A DNA stretch of 64,000 nt, from positions 88,318,670 through 88,382,669 of the forward strand of contig CM047427.1 of assembly GCA_026168455.1 (NCBI GenBank). Direction: 5' to 3'. Of this stretch, positions 60,177 to 64,000 are shown piece after piece (the stretch's first letter is position 1; each line of letters opens with the position of its first letter). Made by a program: the position numbers and the translations under genes. The DNA is from Theocolax elegans. Lineage: Eukaryota > Arthropoda > Insecta > Hymenoptera > Cerocephalidae. The notes under the pieces are model-generated. The model did no database searches, was not told the origin of the DNA, and saw only the letters and a program-made list of their open reading frames with translations.

Positions 60177-61459
60177 GCTTTTCGACCCTTTATGTCTTTC
60201 CGTTTCTTTTTCGCCGTTATAAGGGGCCAGGGGTGCAAACTTTTCTTTTATTATCTTGTAAAGAGGAAATCTTTAAAATTAGTAATCCGCAGCGTGCGGT
60301 AATAAAATCTCGCGTAATTACGCTTTCGAGTACTTGCTCCATTCCTTCTGTACACATGTATTTTTCTTTGCCAACTCCCCGGTCCGTCCGAGAAGGGAAA
60401 GAAACGGCGGAGGGGGGGGGGGGGGGTAGTGGAGTCACACTGTAAAACGTTATGCCCTGTGCCTCTTAATGGTGTTTCACCCTCCGTATCTTCGGTCCAT
60501 ATGCGTATGATAATTTTTATTTACTCGTGCGGTATTCAATTATTTTCATAATATACACCGCTTTCTCGATTCCCCGATAGTCAGCACCGTTCCTATTATG
60601 TAAATTTACTTAACACGAATGTAAGTGAATCGCTATTGAACGAATAAATAATTATTAATTAAGCTTTTATTTATTACAATTTTGTCGACCTTTCGATATA
60701 TTAATTGTAGTTAACAAATTGTGTTCAAACATTTGTAATCCATTTTAATTAAACTTAAAATAGCTGCAATGGGAAATGATGTTATATGCCATATAGAAAA
60801 CCGGTGATTAGATGATATTAATTAATCGGGTGAAACTGCAGTGAACCAGTCGTGTTGGATTTTATCCCCATTACGAGGATGCTAAAATGATGTACAAAGT
60901 CATTAAATGAATCGAGCATTGAGTGACCGTATTGAAAAATAAAGTCAATGTACAAGGGGTGGGGGTGGCGGGGGCAAGTGTCGTCGATGAAAAAATCGCG
61001 AAATATTTTGTTCTCTTTGTAATGCATTGAGGTAGGATGGATGAATCCATTGACGCCATTGACGCGTGAACGACAACAATAGGAAAGATCTCAACTGATA
61101 ACAAACAAGATATAAAGACTAGTAGGTTATAACCTCGGGACAGAAGGCTAGCTCGCTCACCCAATGGAACAATAAAATTCACCCACATTTAACGCCGTTT
61201 TCCGCTACCTTTTTTTTCGCTCCCCTTCGCCCGCTTTATCTTTCGCGCGCGAGAGTTCTTTCTGCCTCCTCCCACCCCATCCTCTCAATTTTTTCCTCCC
61301 TTTGGCCTCCCCTCGCTCCCGCCCTCCCTTTTTTGCCAGACGTACAACACACTCCGGTCAGGTAAATCGAGTGTGATAAAATCGATGCGCGGCTGAATGC
61401 GTGTATAAACATAGAACACCGTGATATACTTCAAGCGAATCGATCGGAATTCATGGCTG

Positions 61460-61538
61460 AGAGGTGATAGGTGAGAGGTGAGAGGTGAGAGGTGAGAAGC
61501 GAGAGCCCAAAGCCCAAAGCCCAAAACCCAGAGCCCAG
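61460..61538. repeat. Two adjoining 7-base tandem arrays
   Basis: GAGAGGT units (about five, 61460-61497) are followed within a few bases by GCCCAAA units (about five with variants, 61505-61538). Confidence 0.85.
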
Positions 61539-63312
61539 CCTTTTCCTTTCGCAAACCGACAATCGCGCTTAATCCCTATTTACTCTTATGCTCGATATAT
61601 ACCGCACCTCCACCCGGATTTTTCAGACTATTCAAATCCACTTTTCGTGACGCATCCCCCATCATTTTCCTGACATTCTCTTTGCAACTCGATCACGACA
61701 CAGATGATCGTTCAATTCTAACCGGGGTTTTACTTTCCCTTTTTACGAATTCTGCGGCACGGGGTGGATCTTTGCTCAACATTTCTGTATCTGCACTGCT
61801 TTAAAATAATTGAAATCAGTCGACTGATAGTTTATAATCAAGTAATATATTATTGGATACTTTGACAATTAAACTAAGATAAAGCGGTCGAATAATAAAA
61901 TAGCCAATAAATATTTAAACCGGGGTGCTGGAGAGAATATAACTGCGTCGTACCGATGCAAAATAAAAAAATATAAAGTCGGAATAAGAATTCAAGACAG
62001 GGCATTCGATTCGCGTGTGTAAAAATCCTCCGGAAGTCGTTAAAGTCGATAAAACCGAAGGGCGGTGCTATACAGTCATGGACGAGGCGTTCTCTCTCTT
62101 TCTCTTCGACTCTTTCGCTCTTGCGATCGAATTTTCTCGGGTGCGCGCGTGAAAAAGAGAGAAATAGAGGAAGTTGAAGGATCCGGACGCATCTGCGCAA
62201 AACCGGGTTTCGATTAAGGCTAGCTGACATCCTCGGGAATGGAAGGAATGGTCAAAATAACTACACCATCCCATTCCCTCCTTTACTCACTTTCATAGAT
62301 ATTTTTCTATCTGACCCCCTCCCTCCCATCCTTTTATTATTTTCGCGTGATTCTCACGGGTGCGATAATTGCGCTCTGCTTTTTAAATTAATTAGTCGCT
62401 AAAGGATTTTCAGTGTTTCAAATAAGTTGTCACTCGATATTTATTATTTTTTAAGATTAAATGGGCCGAAAAAAATATGCTTAAATAGTTATTTCTCCAA
62501 TTTTCATTTTTTCACGATGGTGACATATTTCGTGCAATTTATAATAAAAAGGCACATTTAAATGTTAAACCGATATAATCCAACTCTGACTAAGTGAATA
62601 TTATACCAGTTGTACTTTCACTTAGCGGTTAAATATGCGAAAAAGTTATTGGACAAAATCAAAAGGAATTAACGTGTAAAAATTCGCAGAAGAGTAGCCA
62701 ACGTAATCTCTCGTTTAATTTTTTTGTTTCCCCTCGTGGCCCTAGATTACTTTTCTTTTCAACTCGGGTGGATGCGACGTCGAAAAGAAAATTAAGAAGG
62801 TTCGAGTGGATTACGATCGAATACGCGGCGGGTGAGTAGCGCGAGCGCGCACCGCACTTGAATAATAGAAAGGGCGAGCTCGCGGAACACACGTGACGCG
62901 AACTGACGATGGTTTTATGGTCCTTTCCTTTTCGTAGATTCCTCTTCTTTTCTATCGGGTGCTTGTGATCGGACTGGAAGAATAGCGTACCGTTAAGAGG
63001 ATGATGTCTAACTATTTCGATATTCTGTCTAACTCGTCAAATAATGCTGGTTCATCGAAGTAGAGACAACTTCGCATTGATAAAATTATAACCGAATGCC
63101 ATCAATCAGCTGATTATACTGCGCGTATACCAATACAGGCGATGTTCGAACGATCTCGAGTTTACAACTGCGACATCGGATTTTTGCATCGAGGATGTAG
63201 CCTCTGAATAATAGACGAAGAAACGTATTTCTCGCTTCCTCTCCGTATGAGAGTTTTATGCTCGCGTACGATCGTGCACGAAACTGCATCACGTGCGCGT
63301 CACGCGGTATAA

Positions 63313-63347
63313 CCTCCTCCTCCTCCTCCTCCTCCTCCTCCTCCTCC
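63313..63347. repeat. (CTC)n trinucleotide repeat
   Basis: About eleven perfect CTC units. Confidence 0.92.
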
Positions 63348-64000
63348 GATCTCGGGTTTGTTGGGGGTAGGGCCGGCTACATCACGTTATACGTGACTTA
63401 TGTAATTCGCGGAAGAAGATGGAGAAATTTGATATTTTATTAACCAGAAAAGCTTCTACGTTTGCTGCTTGAAAATGGTCTGTAAGGTTATATCCTGACC
63501 TCTCTTTACGTACTCGTTACCGTTACCCAACCACTTTTATAATATACTTTTAATTGAATTCTCGGGAGTGAATATAATGAGGTTCCTCCCAGACTCCTCG
63601 ATTCATCATTTATTCGAGACCTAGCCAAATAAAATAATGATCTAACCAAGTTAGTTATGAAACGTAAATATTAATAAAACGAAATAATGGGGATCAACAA
63701 TTCATTTCACTAAGCAAATAAGCACTCGGGGTTAAGTAATTGTAGTAATTCATTTGGTGACGTTTTCATCATAATATAAGCATTAGTTCGTAAATAATTA
63801 CGTGTTTACCGACTAACACGTACTATTTTTACAATAATTAATGCTTTGTATTAAATTTTAACGGTATGATACAGTCAATTTTTTCCGACAAGGTTCTCAA
63901 TTTTCTGTTACATATATTTAACAGTCAAAATTTCTGCCGCAGCCATTTATCAATGCATTGATATTTTTGTATTAAATTTAATACATTGATAGATATTTAT

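Larger units (their letters stand above)
57901..64000. other. Non-coding stretch, right end of window
   Basis: No gene supported. Contents: C13 at 57906-57918; long (GA)n at 58171-58249; (AT)n at 58990-59012; GTGAGG units at 59375-59400; (CT)n at 59767-59799; GGTGGA units at 59951-59980; a C/T tract at 60101-60176; G15 at 60412-60426; two 7-base arrays at 61460-61538; (CTC)n at 63313-63347. AT-rich parts lie at 58260-58560, 60600-60800, 62380-62640 and from 63540 to the end. Confidence 0.55.

Overview
The window looks like a gene-poor stretch of an insect nuclear genome, most likely from a hymenopteran (ant, bee or wasp). The evidence is indirect. AT-rich DNA alternates with CpG-rich patches full of (GA)n/(CT)n, poly-C/poly-G and short-unit tandem repeats. 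No bacterial-type gene organisation is seen. An insect-type miR-137 hairpin is present. The species cannot be named from the sequence alone.

Region 1 (about 394-5524, minus strand) is a complete-looking DIRS-order retrotransposon. It has inverted terminal repeats, an internal complementary region made of both termini joined head to tail, and, in minus-strand order, an SR-rich gag N-terminus, a gag core, reverse transcriptase/RNase H/methyltransferase-like pol, and a tyrosine recombinase. The recombinase takes the place of an integrase, so no target duplication is expected and none was seen. Gag is divided between two overlapping frames, and pol lies in a further -1 frame with no ATG before the RT domain.

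Region 2 (13093-23027, plus strand) is a young Ty3/gypsy-type LTR retrotransposon. Its 1.26-kb LTRs differ by one substitution and one 1-base indel on reading, and it has a 4-bp target duplication AGTT. It carries a small coiled-coil ORF before gag, a gag without zinc knuckles, a protease-RT-RNase H ORF in the -1 frame, an integrase region that is tandemly duplicated and riddled with single-base indels, and two extra small ORFs before the 3' LTR. The duplication plus homopolymer indels looks more like an assembly or consensus error than natural decay.

Region 3 (5525-13092 and 23028-64000) holds no protein-coding gene I can support. It is intergenic or intronic DNA with many microsatellites. 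The one functional gene I recognise is the miR-137 precursor on the minus strand at about 35325-35407. A CpG-rich patch near 44.0-45.1 kb might be a regulatory region or hidden exon, but nothing decides this.

The most noteworthy items are the DIRS element with its full circular-junction architecture, the unusual extra ORFs of the LTR element, the suspicious integrase duplication, and the isolated miR-137 gene.
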